This document shows positions 10,541-24,022 of a DNA stretch of 64,000 bases, in pieces (position 1 is the first letter of the stretch; each line of letters opens with the position of its first letter). A model generated the notes under the pieces. The model ran no database searches and was not told the origin of the DNA. It saw nothing but the letters and a program-made list of their open reading frames with translations. Source of the stretch: Dendrocalamus latiflorus (Eukaryota > Streptophyta > Magnoliopsida > Poales > Poaceae); contig CM029646.1 in NCBI GenBank assembly GCA_017311315.1, positions 2,759,738 to 2,823,737 of the forward strand. The letters are read 5' to 3'. A program made the translations under genes and the position numbers.

Positions 10541-11815
10541 ATTACTATAAAAATCTTATATTAGACGTTTCATCACAGACGATTTACTAAAATCGTCAGT
10601 GTTACATATAATCACAGACGATTTAGGTTTAGAGACGGTATGTATAGCTGCCAACGCTAAAAATCGTCTGTAAAGAGATAATATCATAGACGGTTCATTG
10701 TGAGCACCGTCTATGATATTATCATAGACGATTCTTATCAAAAACTATCTGTAATATTTAACAATACTGTGTATTCAACAATAAAGTGATAATGAAGTTA
10801 CCACAGACGGTTTGTGTTAAAAACCATCTGTGATATGTTTTCCGCCTCGTAATCCCCTAAAATTTTATAATCTCCTGCCTGAGGCCGAATAGGATTCTAT
10901 TCCGAGACACGTTTAGTAAAATGGGCATAACTTTTGCATACGGTATCCATTTTTGCCGCTTTCGTACTCGTTGGAAAGCTAACGACGAGTTCGATCCAAA
11001 AAACTGACCTGCTTGCATCAGTCGCCCTCTAAGACCCCTAAAATCGGTCATCTTTAGTACCAAATTTGCTTCACAAGTTTCTTATTTCAATTTTTGCCAA
11101 AATTTTCAATCTTCCCTTCGAAATTTAGGGTTCGCCTCAAATGAAAAGTTGTAGGTCTCATCGAAATCTTTCAAACGAGGATATATAAGCCATATAGAAC
11201 TTTACTATTTTATCTTTTGAGACTACCTATTTACATTGCACCGGTATATACATATATTGTCTTCGATAATTATGTATCACAGACGGTTTGTGGTTCAAAC
11301 CGTCTATGATAATTATGTACCCCAAATTGCTGGGCCCGTCGATTCTCCCCAACCCAATCCTAACCAATATAAACCCACCTACCCCCACCCCACGGATTGT
11401 AGCTCCACCTCTTCGTCCCCGTGTCCATTCCGCCAAAAATTTTCTTACTCCTGCCTCTTCCTCCCCTATACATACTCACCCAAACCCACCCTTACCGTGC
11501 TCAAAATCTCTCCAGCTTCCTCACCATCCTCCTCCTCGACCCTGACCCTAATGGCCCTTACGAAGTAGATGACACGTAAGTCTACGAGCAGCAAGGTGCC
11601 ATGGAAGCAGCTAGCTACCAAGACGGCGCTCAAGTCGGCACTTACAATGGCGGGCGTCAAGGACATCCAGCTTTCGTGCGGCATCAGGGGCGAGAGGGCC
11701 TAGGCATAAAGGTCCATTACGACAGAAAGGGTTATCACAGACGGTTCACGACAGTCATCACAGACGGTTATCAAAGTAGCCCAAGGATTGAGACTATGCT
11801 CAGGGGGAGCTAAGG
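10541..11815. mobile_element. CACTA-like element end with CACAGACGGTT subterminal repeats
   Basis: The start (TACTATAAAAA then TATTAGACG and CATCACAGACGA) aligns with the start of the larger CACTA element at 37267. Many direct and inverted copies of (T)ATCACAGACGGTT / AACCGTCTATGATA occur at 10565-10845, 11275-11312 and 11735-11770. A pyrimidine-rich leader with a TATA-like CAATATAAACCC lies at 11365-11470. Such terminal arrays are the usual binding sites of CACTA transposases (family knowledge). No transposase is left here. The right boundary is uncertain. Confidence 0.6.
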
Positions 11816-13409
11816 TCCAGACGATCAAGGAGCCGTCGAAAAGGACCTAGGCTTGAGAGGTGGTTACAAGTTAGGATGACGAGGAATCGGAGCAAGAGTT
11901 ACTGGTGTGGACATGACGGGCAGTAATAAATTGGATTGGGACTAAGCTCAGGGAGGAACTAAGGTCTAGAGTGATCAAGGAAGCTAAGCCCGTCATGCAC
12001 GAGGAGAAACATGTAGTGCACTAAGTAACTTAAGCCGTTTGCAAGCGAAAATGGTTCGGTGGGATCCAGACATGTGAGAGGCTTGCTGGTAAATCATTGG
12101 GGTCACATGGAAGATGGTGATGTTTTGTGGCAAAGAAAGCGGGAAACACTGTGGAAGGTGGTAGAGGGGCATTTTAGTAAATTGCTCAATAGCGAAAAAA
12201 TGGTGGTGTATGAAGCCGCGGCATTGGCCTAAGTGATTTAGGTCTTGAATGGGCTAAAAATATGAAATGAATCAAGTATTGATTCACTAATGGGTTAATG
12301 GGTATAAGCGCTTTGGGAAATATGCATGTATAAGTGTAAAACCCGATATGGTGTTAGATTAATAGGTTATACTATGTAAGTGAATGAAACTCAACTAGAG
12401 GTGCTGGTTAAGATTTTTCTTATGACCATCATATATAAGAGGGAGGGAGGTGGCTAGGTTAAACTTTTGGGGAGTTTAGTCTAAGCATTTGAGAGGAGAG
12501 TTAAGGATCATGGAGAGAACCTTGGTGAGATATGGGAGGCTCTAGTGGCTGAGCTTTCTGTCATCTTTAGTCTTTGTGTTGGCTAGAGAGTGGCTATAAA
12601 TATTCATCTCCAAGTATCAATACAGATTAAAATTCATCCAAGTATTTCCCTCTTTTGTTCGTGTGATGAAATATTAATTTGGCTTGCTTTTTGGTGTTTT
12701 CTTTTCTTCCCTTGATCTTATAGTGTGCTAAGAATGTGTAAATGATAAAGACGCGTCTTAGAGATCAGATCTCATCCATCTGGCACTTGTGTTTGCCCGG
12801 TTTTAGCTCAATAAGGGGTGATTTCGGGATTTTGGTGTTGTGGGAGTTTTGGCTTGAATTCGTGCTATGATTTAGCTTGCTATGGCTTATGAAAAACCAT
12901 CCAAAGTCACTTAGATCATCTATGACTCACGACCAAGAGCAGATCAAGGTTTCCCCTTTTGCCCGATTTTGGTGCTTATTTCACTCAAATGAAAAAAGGT
13001 CAGAGTTTTAGCAATGATTATCTCGACCATTAATTTTGACAACCTAAAGAAGGTACATACTAAGTTTCAAATCATTTAGACTAATAGATCGAAAGCTCCA
13101 TCGATTTTCATTTTAAAATTGTGCTGATTCTACCATTCCTGTATTGATTTTACTATAGCAATGGTACAACCACTTCTACTATAGCACCGTAGCAGCACTA
13201 CTGTAGGTACTGTAGCGGTACTACCGAAGTTATTGTAGCTGTACTACTGATTTTTCACCATTTCTTTTGAAATTTTTTGTGTGGGTGATTGGTCTCTAAA
13301 CTTCATAACTTCTCATAGTTATTAGAGCGAAGAGCAAGTAGTCATGCTTCCATCTTGAGAAAGGCATCTATTCATCTATCTTTAGTTGTAATATTCGGTC
13401 CTACACTTT
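11816..13409. other. LTR-like remnant and degenerate GTAGC repeats, no gene
   Basis: Two related segments begin AGGTCCAGACGATCAAGGAG (11814) and AGGTCTAGAGTGATCAAGG (11962). A TATA-like GGCTATAAATATTC at 12591 is followed by a CT-rich stretch, as in grass LTRs. Degenerate ACTGTAGCGGTACTACC units fill 13150-13255. No ORF with a recognisable domain was found. Confidence 0.35.
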
Positions 13410-13632
13410 GGGCCTGTTCTTTTCAGCTTCTAAAAACTGTTTTTCGGCTTTTCTACAGTAACTAGCTTTTAAACGGAATATTTTTTTTAAGATAGGGTCT
13501 ACTAGTTAATTGTAGTACATACTTTACTGACTTCATTTATATCGGCAAAACCGCACGTGAGTTTATGTTACTCTATAATTTCTCGTACAAACAGCTCAAA
13601 AGCCACAAGCCGCAGTCAAAAAGAACAGACCC
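13410..13632 (+). mobile_element. MITE M1, forward copy
   Basis: About 220 bp from GGGCCTGTTCTTTTCAGCTT to GCAGTCAAAAAGAACAGACC, with all family landmarks in forward orientation. Confidence 0.75.
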
Positions 13633-13649
13633 TTTGTCTTGTTTGACGG

Positions 13650-14180
13650 CGAGGACTACATCAGGGTGTTCAGCCACTCCCCTAAACCTGCAGTCGTTGT
13701 CCAGTTTATTGGTTTGAGGTGCTCACATCTCGCGTAGTTGGTTATTGCTTCCCAGATTGTTTTTGATACCGGGCATTCCGTGAAAAGGTGACTCGTCGTC
13801 TCTAGCTCCCTTTTGAGAGGGGACAAAGGTAATTGCTTGGCCAGCCTCCTACTAAGAGTATATCTACAGTCCAAAGGCGAGTTTGGAGTTTGCAACCAAA
13901 TGAAGAATTTGCATCAAGATGGCGCCTGGATTTCTTCGATGTTCTCCTGAAAATTCGAGGCTATTGTGGCGTTGAATTGAGGTAGGTAGGCTGACCTGGT
14001 TGTGCACTCTCCTCGTGCTGTCATCTTCCAAATGATGTATGCTTGCAGTAGTTTCTCCTAGATGCTGGTCTTCGCTTCGGTCTTGAGATCCATTGTCAGT
14101 TGATGTCGTATGTCTTGGGTCCAATTTTTGGTCGTTAAGGCTTCAGCTACCGATCTATTTTTCCTCCTCGAATGTCGGTA
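13650..14180 (-). pseudogene. LINE reverse-transcriptase C-terminal (zf-RVT) fragment
   Basis: Minus-strand translation gives an interrupted open region ending with ETTSHLFTECPVSKTIWEAI, the C-x-C/H-type 'E-T-x-H-L-F-x-x-C' signature of the zf-RVT domain that follows reverse transcriptase in plant non-LTR retrotransposons. Upstream, IIWKMTARGECTTRSAYLPQ matches the W-x-x-T-x-x-G-x-Y-T-x-S-A-Y pattern of the same proteins. At least two in-frame stops and a frame change break it. Only the C-terminal end remains, so it is a dead 5'-truncated or fragmented copy. Confidence 0.6.
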
Positions 14181-14189
14181 GAGTTTTGG

Positions 14190-16100
14190 CACGAAGACCT
14201 TGAGAAGCACTAGTAACAGCCAGAATGATTCCCAGAAGCTGCCTTTTTACCGTTTTCGATTGTTACTTTCGTGCGGGCTACCGAGAGGGCTTTGTCAACG
14301 GCATCGCAGGGCGCCTTCGTGCCCACCCAAGGACGGTCTGGGGATTTCCATTCGAACTGTAACCGTCGGACTCATAAGACTCGCACAAATTTCTACAGAT
14401 TTGTGGGACAACACACACTGTGCCAGTTTACCTTGCACTTTCCTCCTTGATTCTGCTCGTTTCCGGCCCAAAGGAAACATCATCGTACCTCGTCGAGCTG
14501 GGAGTGCACATTTCCCTCGGACTCTGAAGGACCATCTAAGATGGTGCAGGATAGTATTATGAATCGTTGTAAATTTTATAAAGTTGTTGTTTGATTTTGT
14601 AAAGATTGTATTTTATCTGGATTATTTCCTAAGTTATTATGGGAAAACGGTATGACTGCTAGTGTGGTGTCAGTCATACCGTTGTATGGTAGTACCACGG
14701 CATAGTGCCGGTTATACCTCTGTGCGGTAGTACTGCAGCGTGATGATGGTCATACCATTGAGTGATAGTTCTTATTTTTACTTGGCAGTAGCTATTTTCC
14801 AGAAGGTCTAGTTGCGAGGTGCGATAATATCGGTCTATGATGGACGGTAGTACCGACTGAGCTAGAAATCGGGGATTTTGGAAATTGAGTCATGGATTGA
14901 GTTGGGGTTGATCTAGATCAATGTATTAGTGTTGCATGAAGCATGTTTTGACTAACGTGTGTTAAGTTGTGAAGAACTTGTGTCTAGAAATAATTTCTTT
15001 GTCTTGGATGTGCAGGGTTGCTTGAAGTCAACCACAGTGAATGACGAGGATCAAAGCTATGCTTATGGTAGAGTTGAGGCCTAGTATGATCGAGGATACC
15101 GTGTGAGATGGTGAGCTCAAGCATGGCACGAGAAAGACAAAAATATTAAAAGAAAGGTCGAGCAGTGTGGTTGCACAATGTAGCTTAGTCGGTCAAAGTT
15201 AGGCGTGGTCTGATGGAACTAGAATGGGAGATACTTGCCGATGTGTGGCAAGCTAGTGGTGTATCTATATGTGGCAAGCATGACGATTGCTTACAATGGA
15301 AGATGAAGATCGAGTCAAGAAAAGATAGTTTAGTAGTTTGGCCAAAATACCAAAAACTATCTTGAATCAAAACCAAGGTACTTGAAAGAGTGGTTTAGGT
15401 AAAGGAGAAGCTGTTTAGATTAAGATGGATTAAGGCTAAATACTTTGTGAATTCGAGCATATGTGCTTTGAAAAACATGCACAAGTGAACATGTGTGAGT
15501 AAAATTCGTGTGTGTGGGGTTATCGAATTTCCCCGATTGTGCTAAGTGGATAGTATATACTAATTGTTAGATGTGGCTGGCTAGCTCATCTATGTAAGGG
15601 GTTGGGACGGAGACTTGTGAAGCCTGAACACTTGGTGCTCTATTGCGCTGGTTGATGTCACCACGGTATGGCCGCGATCCGACCGCTAGGAGGCAAGGAT
15701 AGGGATGTAGTCCATGCTAGTCGAAACTTTTGGCTGGTGAGTCATGGGGTGGTGGTGTGTTGAGTGGCGGGGAGCAGTGGTAAGTGGTTGTTGATGGATG
15801 GTGTAGTGGGGAAGAGGAAGTGTATGTGAACTGAGTGGCAAAGGAGTTATGGCTGGCGACAGTATCCGACAAGGTGGCCACTGCATCGGTAGTTGAAATA
15901 GCGGGGAGTGTCGACACAGAGCACTTTGGTAGCCAGTGTCCAGGCAACAAAAACATATGCCCTAGATCTGCCTTTTGTAGGCGCCCCATGCACCAGCCGG
16001 AGTTATTTCGGTGGTTGGGTGGCGAAAATGGCGCTCCACAGCCACCCTAGAAGAACAAGTGGAGTGTTGTCTCTACCAGAATTTGGGTTTTACCGCTTCC
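14190..16100. other. Repeat-derived intergenic DNA, no gene
   Basis: Contains GGTAGTACC / GTCATACCGT degenerate repeats at 14640-14860 like those at 13150-13255. No coding region with a recognisable domain was found. The 120-aa ORF at 14200-14562 shows no motif and is not called. Confidence 0.4.
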
Positions 16101-16289
16101 CATCTATCTATTATATTATTAAAGAAAAAGCAAAAGAAGTCACCATGTTCATTCTCAAGAGTTAGAAATTTCCTGATTAATTGGAGAAAAAAAAGAGAAA
16201 AATCCACAATGTTGATTATGGTTGGTCCAGATTATGACGATCTACATTAAAAGAAACAGTCCACTCAAATACAATCTAAAAAAGTAACT

Positions 16290-17100
16290 AAAATTTGGAA
16301 TAATAAATAAAATAAAATTAGTAATTTTATTTTCATGCAAGTTCCTAAGTAAAATTAAATAAAAATAATTTAGAATAAAAATTAAACAAAAATTAATAAT
16401 AACCTTTGTATATTAATTCCAACAAAATTACTAAAATTTGAATAAAAATGAACTAAATTTAGCAATTTGATTACCATAGGAATTCCAAATTAAGATTTCC
16501 AAAAAATTGTAAATCACAATAAAACTTAAACAAAATAAGCAATTAGATTTGCATATGAATTCCAACATATAAAATTGAAATTCTAAAAAGAAAACAAAAT
16601 AAAAATTGCAATTTGATTTCCATACAATTCCAAAGTAAAATCCTTAAATAACTAAAATTTAGAATAAATTAAATAAAATTAGCAATTTTGCTTGATGTGA
16701 ATTCATCAGTAAAATCAATAAATAAATATAATTCAGAATAAAAATTAAACAAATATTAACAATTGGATTTATACCCAAATTCCAAAAAAACATAATTGAA
16801 ATTCTGAATAAAAATATAATAAAATTAGCAATTTTACTTTGATACGAATTGTAATGTGAAATCCATAAATAACTATAATTCCAAGTAAAAATTAAGGAAA
16901 AATAGCAGTTGGATTTGTATACAAATTTCAACAAAAAAATAATTGAAATTTGGAGTAAAAACCAAATAGAGTTTGCAATTTAATTTCCATGCAATTGCAA
17001 AGTAAAATACATTAATAAAAATTCAATGTGAATTAAATAAAATTAGTAATTTGATTTGTGTACCTACTCCAATAAAAAAACTAAAAATTTTTAAAAAATA
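16290..17100. repeat. AT-rich degenerate tandem array
   Basis: Roughly 80-110-bp units recur. They carry AAAATTAGCAATTTGATTTCC, ATACAAATTCCAA, AAAATCCATAAATAACTA and AGAATAAAAATTAAA in the same order, about seven to eight times, with strong divergence. No gene is present. Confidence 0.6.
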
Positions 17101-18470
17101 AAAGTTATAGCAAGAATAACATGAATGGTATTAGGGGAGACCATAAAAGAGTGCAATGGTGTTGATTTATCCAATAAGAAGATGTTGACTTACCAGGAAG
17201 CGAATAGATGTGGCGATGGCAAGGGATATAAGGTCAATGTCGTGCTACCCACTTTAGCAGTTTGATAAAGGCAATGTTGTGTTACTCATCGAAGTCATTG
17301 AAGTGAAAGCCCGGAGTCAAAGGAGCCAAGAGCCACAATGAGGAGTGGTGGGTATCAGCTTTGTTAAAGAAGTTAGTGTCTAAATAAGCTTGATAATAGG
17401 GAAGTTGTGACAGAGAGGAGATGAAGCTTTATATTAAAGATGAACTATGACAATATAATGCTATTAGGTAGTTAGGAGTATGCCATCGCTGGTAAAGGGT
17501 ACGACGTCACCTATGATGCCGAGAAGATTCTCTATATTGTTAGAGAGTGACTAAAACAGACATACCAATATAAGTGAAGATGCTACATCACCGCTGTTAG
17601 TGAGAAAATCATAGCGTTGAGGTGGCCAATATTGAAGAAGAGGAGCGGTCGATATGGAAGAAGAGGGACATCGAGCACATACAACATCATGCATGCGTAT
17701 ATACAAACATGCATCTGTACAAATAGAAGAACGTACGTATAGAAGCAAATGAGCAAAGAACTCAAAGTAGAGATGTCGCAACCATAGGGAATAGGCTTAG
17801 GGCCACCTGAGAGAGCGTGGCGGGTGTCCCTTGTAGGGATCAACGATGGATGCACGTGTATGTATATTTGACATTGCAACGGTCAGCATTAAGCAATAAT
17901 CGAGAGAAGTAGAAGATAACTATGTGGTGAAGTGTCGTATTGTAATGGGTAGCAGCTAAAAAATTGTACTGAAGTGGGTAGCGGTTAACAGGGATCGATC
18001 AAGAATTGGATGTGCTATTGGAGGTTCAAGTAGAAAAGTTGTAATGGCGAGTAGAGCTGGAAGACACACGGTTCGGTGGGGCAGCCACAGTGTGAAGGAT
18101 TATAAGTTAAACGTAGGTCGCTCATGGTCCATTGGTGTATCGTGAGCAATATAATCTAATACCATATAAAATAATAAGATTGCAGCACATATAATCAATG
18201 TATTGCTTTGAGATTAAATAGAGATACATGAGCATGCGTATATTTTGAAAAAGAGTAACTAATGGATGGAGAATAGGGGCATGCAACTATATAATCCATG
18301 CATGATAGAGAGTGTTTACATTTTTAAGAACCTCAATCCATTAAGCTCATACTTCAATTACATTTCTCAAGTTGTATTTTCCTTCAAAATTCTATTATCA
18401 TTTTCAATGTTTATGATGTATTAAAATCTTAAATAGCTACAAGATACATAAGTATATTCTTAAACATATA
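17101..18470. other. Intergenic, no gene seen
   Basis: Moderately AT-rich. No ORF with a domain and no clear element ends were seen. Confidence 0.35.
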
Positions 18471-20926
18471 AGTTATATCATTTGATACTTAAAACTTTGA
18501 AATAAATCTGGACGGGGTGTCGTCCGAGGAGGGCTCTCCTCGAGCACCAGAGGAAGGAGATGTTGCCAGGGGCCAGGCCCCCTCATGGTGTATAAATTTG
18601 CACTACGGGCCTTTATATTTAAAAAAATTGTATTGTTGTTAGTGTTGTTTGGCCCCCTCACCAAATTTAATTACATTGTGTAGGTTGTTTGGACCACCTC
18701 ATTTCTAAATCCTAGCTCCATCCCTGCTCTCCTCCTTGTTAGAGGACAAGCCCCAGTCGATCTGCTCATGGCTTGATGAGGTTAGTGAAGGCAGATTGGG
18801 TGCCAGAGCCAGAGCGGCGACCAGTGAGGTGGCGTGGTCGTCTGGGCCGGAGTGGCCCGAGGCAAGGTGGGAGGGCCCTCGCTCATTTTCTCGAGCTCTC
18901 CTCCAATTAAGGGGTGTTCATATTGCTTTTTGCTGATGGCTTTTGGATATAGCGTATGGCTAAAAATAAATAGTAATTGTTGAAAGGAGTGATTTTAAGG
19001 AGGGCACGAGCGGTGATGAAAGTGAGAAGGAGATGAGTGCATGTGATGGGAGCAAGAGTAGGGTGCATAATGCACCTGTAATCTCATGCCTTATCTTCAG
19101 AGCGAGACGGTAGCGAGATGAGTGAAGAAGCCGCTTCGAAAAGCCGGATGTTTGTATGAGCTTTTGATTTTTCTAAGCAGAAGTCAATACAAATATAGCC
19201 TCAGCTTAATCTACAAGGGTGGCAAAAAAGCTTATTAGTGGGGCTCATTGGCTTAGTTCAAAATTATTTCAATTATTTTCATTAATTGGTTAAACACTAA
19301 ACTGAGTTGATTTCAAATGAATTTGAATTTTTCTCTAGCTCGGCTCGGCTCCGTAACTCGTTTCTAAAAATACTTGTAAATTAGATGCAAAACGATATTA
19401 AATCAAACTACTTTAATTTTAGAAAAACCTTGATAAGATGAGGGCTTGACTCGATATCCACCCCCTCACTATAGCCTAAAAAAAGAGTAGTTGTGTGGAG
19501 CCACTCCATGATCCAACAAGAGAATGTCATTGACTAATTACTGTGGTGACCAGGTAGACAGTGCCACCAGAATGCATGCAACGTTGCTCTCAACAGATCA
19601 ATCACATTTGGTGGCCTCTGTTGAAAAATCTGGACTTGGGCCTACAAACCCAGGCAATTGGTGGACACCCTCCACTAGTCTATAAATAGAGGATCCTATA
19701 GTCATCACTTGTACATCTTTTGAAAAAAAAAGTAACGAAGGAAGGAGTTCCCCCTCATCTCTTATGTTCAATTCTTGTATTTTTTCTGTGATTATTCTAT
19801 ATTTGATCCATCTCTTTATATAAGAGAAATCGATAGAACTAGACCCATCAACGACGGTTCCTCAACAATCCTTTCCCCACAGCCACCTGCCACATCCGGC
19901 CCATGCACGCATCATCTTCAAACTTCTCCAGTAAAATTACTAGCTAGGCCGGGCAAGGACGCAAGGTGGCCCAGATTTCTGCAAATTCACGCGCATGCCC
20001 CACATGTCGGGCCCCCAATGAGTAAAGAAACCTTCCGAATCTTCACTCACAAGGCACGCTTGGATGAGGGTCAAAACGCAAGGATCTGCATACGTCGAAC
20101 CAATTTATGGCAAGTAATCAACGACCGGATGATCATAAGGGCATGTTTAGCCAATATAACCACCCGATTTTTAAAACAGTTTCTTCACTAATTTCTTTCT
20201 CGTCTCACTGCATAAATAAAGTAGAAGTTACGGATACATCACACATACTATTCTTCTCGCTTCTATCTCATGTCCGAAACACTCTTCCACTTTTTGCACC
20301 ACTCGCGTCCTCTTTCTAATATCTGTTCGTATTGGGTTTTGCTTAGAAAGGCCAGAAGCCAATACGAACACTAGGTATTGGCTTTTGCTTGGAGAGATCA
20401 AAAGCCAATACGAACACCAGGCTTTTCGAAGCATTTTCTCCGCTCATTTCGCTCTCGTCTCACTCCGAGTAAGTCAAGAGGTCACGGGAGCATCATTCCA
20501 TTCCTATCGCTCTCATCTTATGTACACATATTTCCTTCACTTTTTACACCGCTCGTCCTTTTCTTCTAAAAGTCACTTGTTTTCGTCGCTATTATTCATT
20601 TTCACCCAAAAGTCTTCAACCACAATAAAAATTATCAGCAAAAATCAATATAAACATCCCTTAATATTATTTTTAACTATTATTATTTATTTAGGCTATA
20701 GGCCCTAACCAATACAAACGCCCCTAAGCTGATTTGTTTTCATTGTGGAAGAAAGAGTGGAGTCACACTGACTCAGTGCAGCGTACGCTGCATGCATGCA
20801 TGCAATTACTACATGCGTACAAATTCTAGTACGTGTAATGTCCACCACTACATAATTTTCCTCTTGTAGCACCAAGTGACAAGTTAAACATCACTCACCA
20901 CGTTGCAAGAATTGTAAGGGCTTGTT
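18471..20926. other. Mixed MITE-like and LTR-like fragments, no gene
   Basis: Three related fragments carry AAGCCAATACGAACA-type ends (18905-19205, 20140-20345, 20345-20727), facing GCTTTT/AAAAGC inverted ends. At 19619-19850 a segment starts TGTTGAAAAATCTGG and has CTATAAATAGAGG (TATA-like) and ATATAAGAGA, resembling a short solo LTR; its ends could not be proved. No coding gene is supported. Confidence 0.4.
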
Positions 20927-21148
20927 TTTTTATGGTCTTTGACTTTTTTTTGTAATTAGTTTTTCAACGGAGTATCTTTTTAAGATAGAGTCTACTAAGT
21001 TAATTATAGTATATACTGTGCCGACTTCGTTTATATCGGTAAAAGCTGCACGTGAATTTCAAGTACTCTATAATCTTTCACACGAACAACAAAAGGCCAC
21101 AAGCCGTAACCAAAAACCAAAAGTCGCAGTCACAAAAGAATAGGCCAT
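20927..21148 (+). mobile_element. MITE M1, forward copy
   Basis: GGGCTTGTTTTTTTATGG to CACAAAAGAATAGGCC, with AACGGAGTATC, GATAGAGTCTACTA, GACTTCGTTTATATCGG and GCACGTGAATTTC landmarks. Confidence 0.7.
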
Positions 21149-21425
21149 TATGTCCTTCACAAAACTCTTTTTTGCGTCTTTTTTTTGGCGTGACAAGTTT
21201 TTGTTTTCCTTGAAGCGCGTATATCTTACATGAATTATCAATATATCATTATGTCCTTCACAAAACACCATCGTTGTCTGATCTACAAAGGTGTCTGCAA
21301 TTGCAAATGCTTGGAGCCCCACTATTAGTAGTGAAATCATGGATTTGATTTACTAGATTGAGAGATGGAAATACAGTCACACCGATTGATTCAAATCGGT
21401 TGAGATTAGTTTGTCATGTATGGGC

Positions 21426-21655
21426 CAGTCCTTTAAGACTTCTAAAAGCGGATTTTGCTTTTGATACAGTACTTAACTTTTAAACGGAGTATTTTCTTAA
21501 GACAGGATTTACAAGTTAATTATAGTACACATTAAAAGCCCAATATTTGTATGAACCAAAATCGCAAGTGAGTATCTCTTTCCATAATCTCTGTTATAAA
21601 TAGCTAAAATTCAAAAATTTCAACCAAAAATTATAAATCATAACCATATCAACCA
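21426..21655 (+). mobile_element. MITE M1, diverged forward copy
   Basis: Begins GGGCCAGTCCTTTAAGACTT; AACGGAGTATTTTCTTAAG and AAAATCGCAAGTGAGTATC landmarks are present. The right end is diverged. Confidence 0.55.
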
Positions 21656-21837
21656 GATCTATATGCTTGCAGTTGCTAGATACATACAAAGAGGCTCAAC
21701 CCCGTGCATGCATTGCATGGATGCCAGCACACTATGTAAGTAACTGAAGCTGAAAAATAAGTGCGAACCGTCCGGGACTTGTAGATTGTCCTCTAGCTTG
21801 GAGATGCATTGGAAGACACGATGAGATCATCAGTCTA

Positions 21838-22045
21838 TAGGGTCTGTTTTATTCACTTGGATTTATAATTTATGGCTATTGTTTATGGCTTTTAAGCTGT
21901 TCATAAAAGAAATATATGGAATAACAGAAACTACAGTGCATACTATTATTAACTTGTAGACTTTAACTTAAAAAAACTATTTTATTTGAAAGCTAGTTAT
22001 TACAAAAAAAAGGTGAAAAACAATTTTTAGAATATAAAAGGAAGA
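21838..22045 (-). mobile_element. MITE M1, diverged reverse copy
   Basis: AGGGTCTGTTTTATTCACTT at the left and GTGAAAAACAATTTTTAGAA at the right, with TTAACTTGTAGACTTTAACT inside in reverse orientation. Confidence 0.5.
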
Positions 22046-22639
22046 GTGATGCCGGGTGCCCAATCCTCACAACATAGGATCATAATCATAACTTAGATCC
22101 GTGCAGCATGACGAACCGATGGTGCTAACCACTATCAGAACAGCAATCTGTGACAAAAAAAATTCGTCTAACCACAGGCTCGTGATCCCATATACTCGAC
22201 CACAAAACAGACATGTCGCAGCTCCTGAGAATCACAAAGTCACAAGAACAACGATGTAGAGAAACGTCCAATTTCCCTCTAGGTTGCAATCAGATGGAAA
22301 ACTTTAGAAAGAACAAGTGTATAGCTATCTCTTAAAAATAATAGATCTAATCGTGATCTACCAAAAAGTTACGTATTACAAGGCTTATATAACCATTGGG
22401 AGGCCGCAAGGTCTCCTACACAATTCCTAAGTGTTTTAGATTCGGGCTCTAACAAAAAGAAAATAAAAATAAAAATCTGTGACGCTTTTGAAGATAATTC
22501 CTCCTCCATTTCGTAGCCTTTGAAATAAACTTTTCAACAAACCCAAGATCATCTCAATCGGACATCGTATGTGAAAGTTATTTCCTTTATGCACTAGGTA
22601 TACGGTCAAAGATACGGTCATACTGTTTTGAACACCTAC

Positions 22640-23230
22640 AAGTCAATCGAATGGTTGCAAGCATCTCCAGCCAATCCAATGGCAGGATCGTTTGGCCTGG
22701 TCCGAACGTTATTATCAATATCGACCGTCCAAAGTTGATCAAACAATGCAGAAGGGCGAACGTTCGGAGCAGTCCGAACGTCACCGTCGCTATCGACTAT
22801 CCAAAACCGATCGAACGTCGCAGAATGAATGAACGTTCGGAGCGGTCTGAATGTCTCTAAGACGATCAGGCTGTCCGTTGAAGATCAAATGGTATGACTT
22901 AATTGGAGTGGGCCAAATATTTTCAAGGCGATCGGGTGGTCCGTGGAAGATCGGACAGTGCAATCTTTTAGAGCGATCCGAACGTCTCCGAAGCATCTGA
23001 GCGTCCAACGCTGATCGGACGGCTCGGACAGTCGAAACCATTCGGACCAGTCCGAATGTTCCAAAGGTCTTGCAAGCACCCGATGTGGATCGAACGGTTC
23101 TGAACACATCTGAGATCGATCAGACCGATCCGAAGGTTGTTTTTGATACCAGTTGAAATCGTTTGAATGTCCAGAGCATCTTTGTGAGTTCGATTGCTCT
23201 TGTGGTCGATCCAATGTGGCAATGAGGACT
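22640..23230. repeat. CGAACGT / GATCGGAC degenerate short-repeat block
   Basis: At least fifteen variants of TCCGAACGTC, CGATCGGACGG and GATCGAACG(G) recur on both strands at irregular spacing in about 600 bp. It resembles the repeat-rich parts of grass LTRs or transposon ends. The 173-aa and other ORFs across it are repeat translations without a domain. Confidence 0.5.
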
Positions 23231-24022
23231 TGAACGCGTCTTCTCTTGCTTGACTCCAAGTATTTCTTCTCTATTAGCTTCTCCTCCATTGCTCCAATTC
23301 CAAAAGCTTCACATCGTTCAAACCTGAGAACGAACAGCACATTGGAATGAGGTAGTATCCAGTTCTTACATAAATTATAACCAAATTGAATTAGGAGCAA
23401 ATTCACCTGTTGATTAATTTGTTTAGCTCATGCTTGTATAATCAGTCCAATTGGGATATCCTCGCCATCTTGTACACTTGAAGTGATGAACGATGCACTA
23501 GTATCGATGAGACCTTCTAAATGCATCTTCACTTTAGGTTTGTACAGAACGAGTATAGGTTTGCATATAAATACATAACATAGTAGTAGTTCTGTATCTC
23601 TAAATATAATAATTAAAGACCCAATTAAATTAGAGTTCAGTTGATAATATTTAATACGTTTCAATAATTTCTTCTAATCAAATAATATATTTAACTAGAA
23701 AATGTTAAACATGCCTGTATCTGTATCAAACAGACTAGCGCATGCATGACGAGGCACTCCTCTTCATCTGAGATGAACAAATCCATATCCTCGATTTGGT
23801 CGATCAAGATATTCATGCGTGTACATCTCTAGCGGAAGTAACAAATTGTTCAGAGAAAATACATCTGAGTTTGGTTTGTGAACGGCTTCCAGATTTTTGC
23901 ATGAATCGTGTGATGCGCATAGATCGATTCGATACACTACTCTCTAAAAGGACTAATTTCTGAAACATGAATCAACGCTGTCCACAGTTTACCTTTGCTA
24001 GTATTATATGAGAGAAAAATTA
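23231..24022. other. Intergenic, no gene seen
   Basis: No recognisable coding region or element end. Confidence 0.35.

Noticed and set aside
16103..16260. Helitron 5' terminus (TCTATCTATTATATTATTAAAG)
   Set aside because: The start resembles grass Helitrons, but no 3' hairpin with CTRR end and no Rep/helicase was found, so it is not called.
22885..23406. 173-aa minus-strand ORF
   Set aside because: It runs across the CGAACGT repeat block; residues repeat with the DNA unit and no domain is visible.
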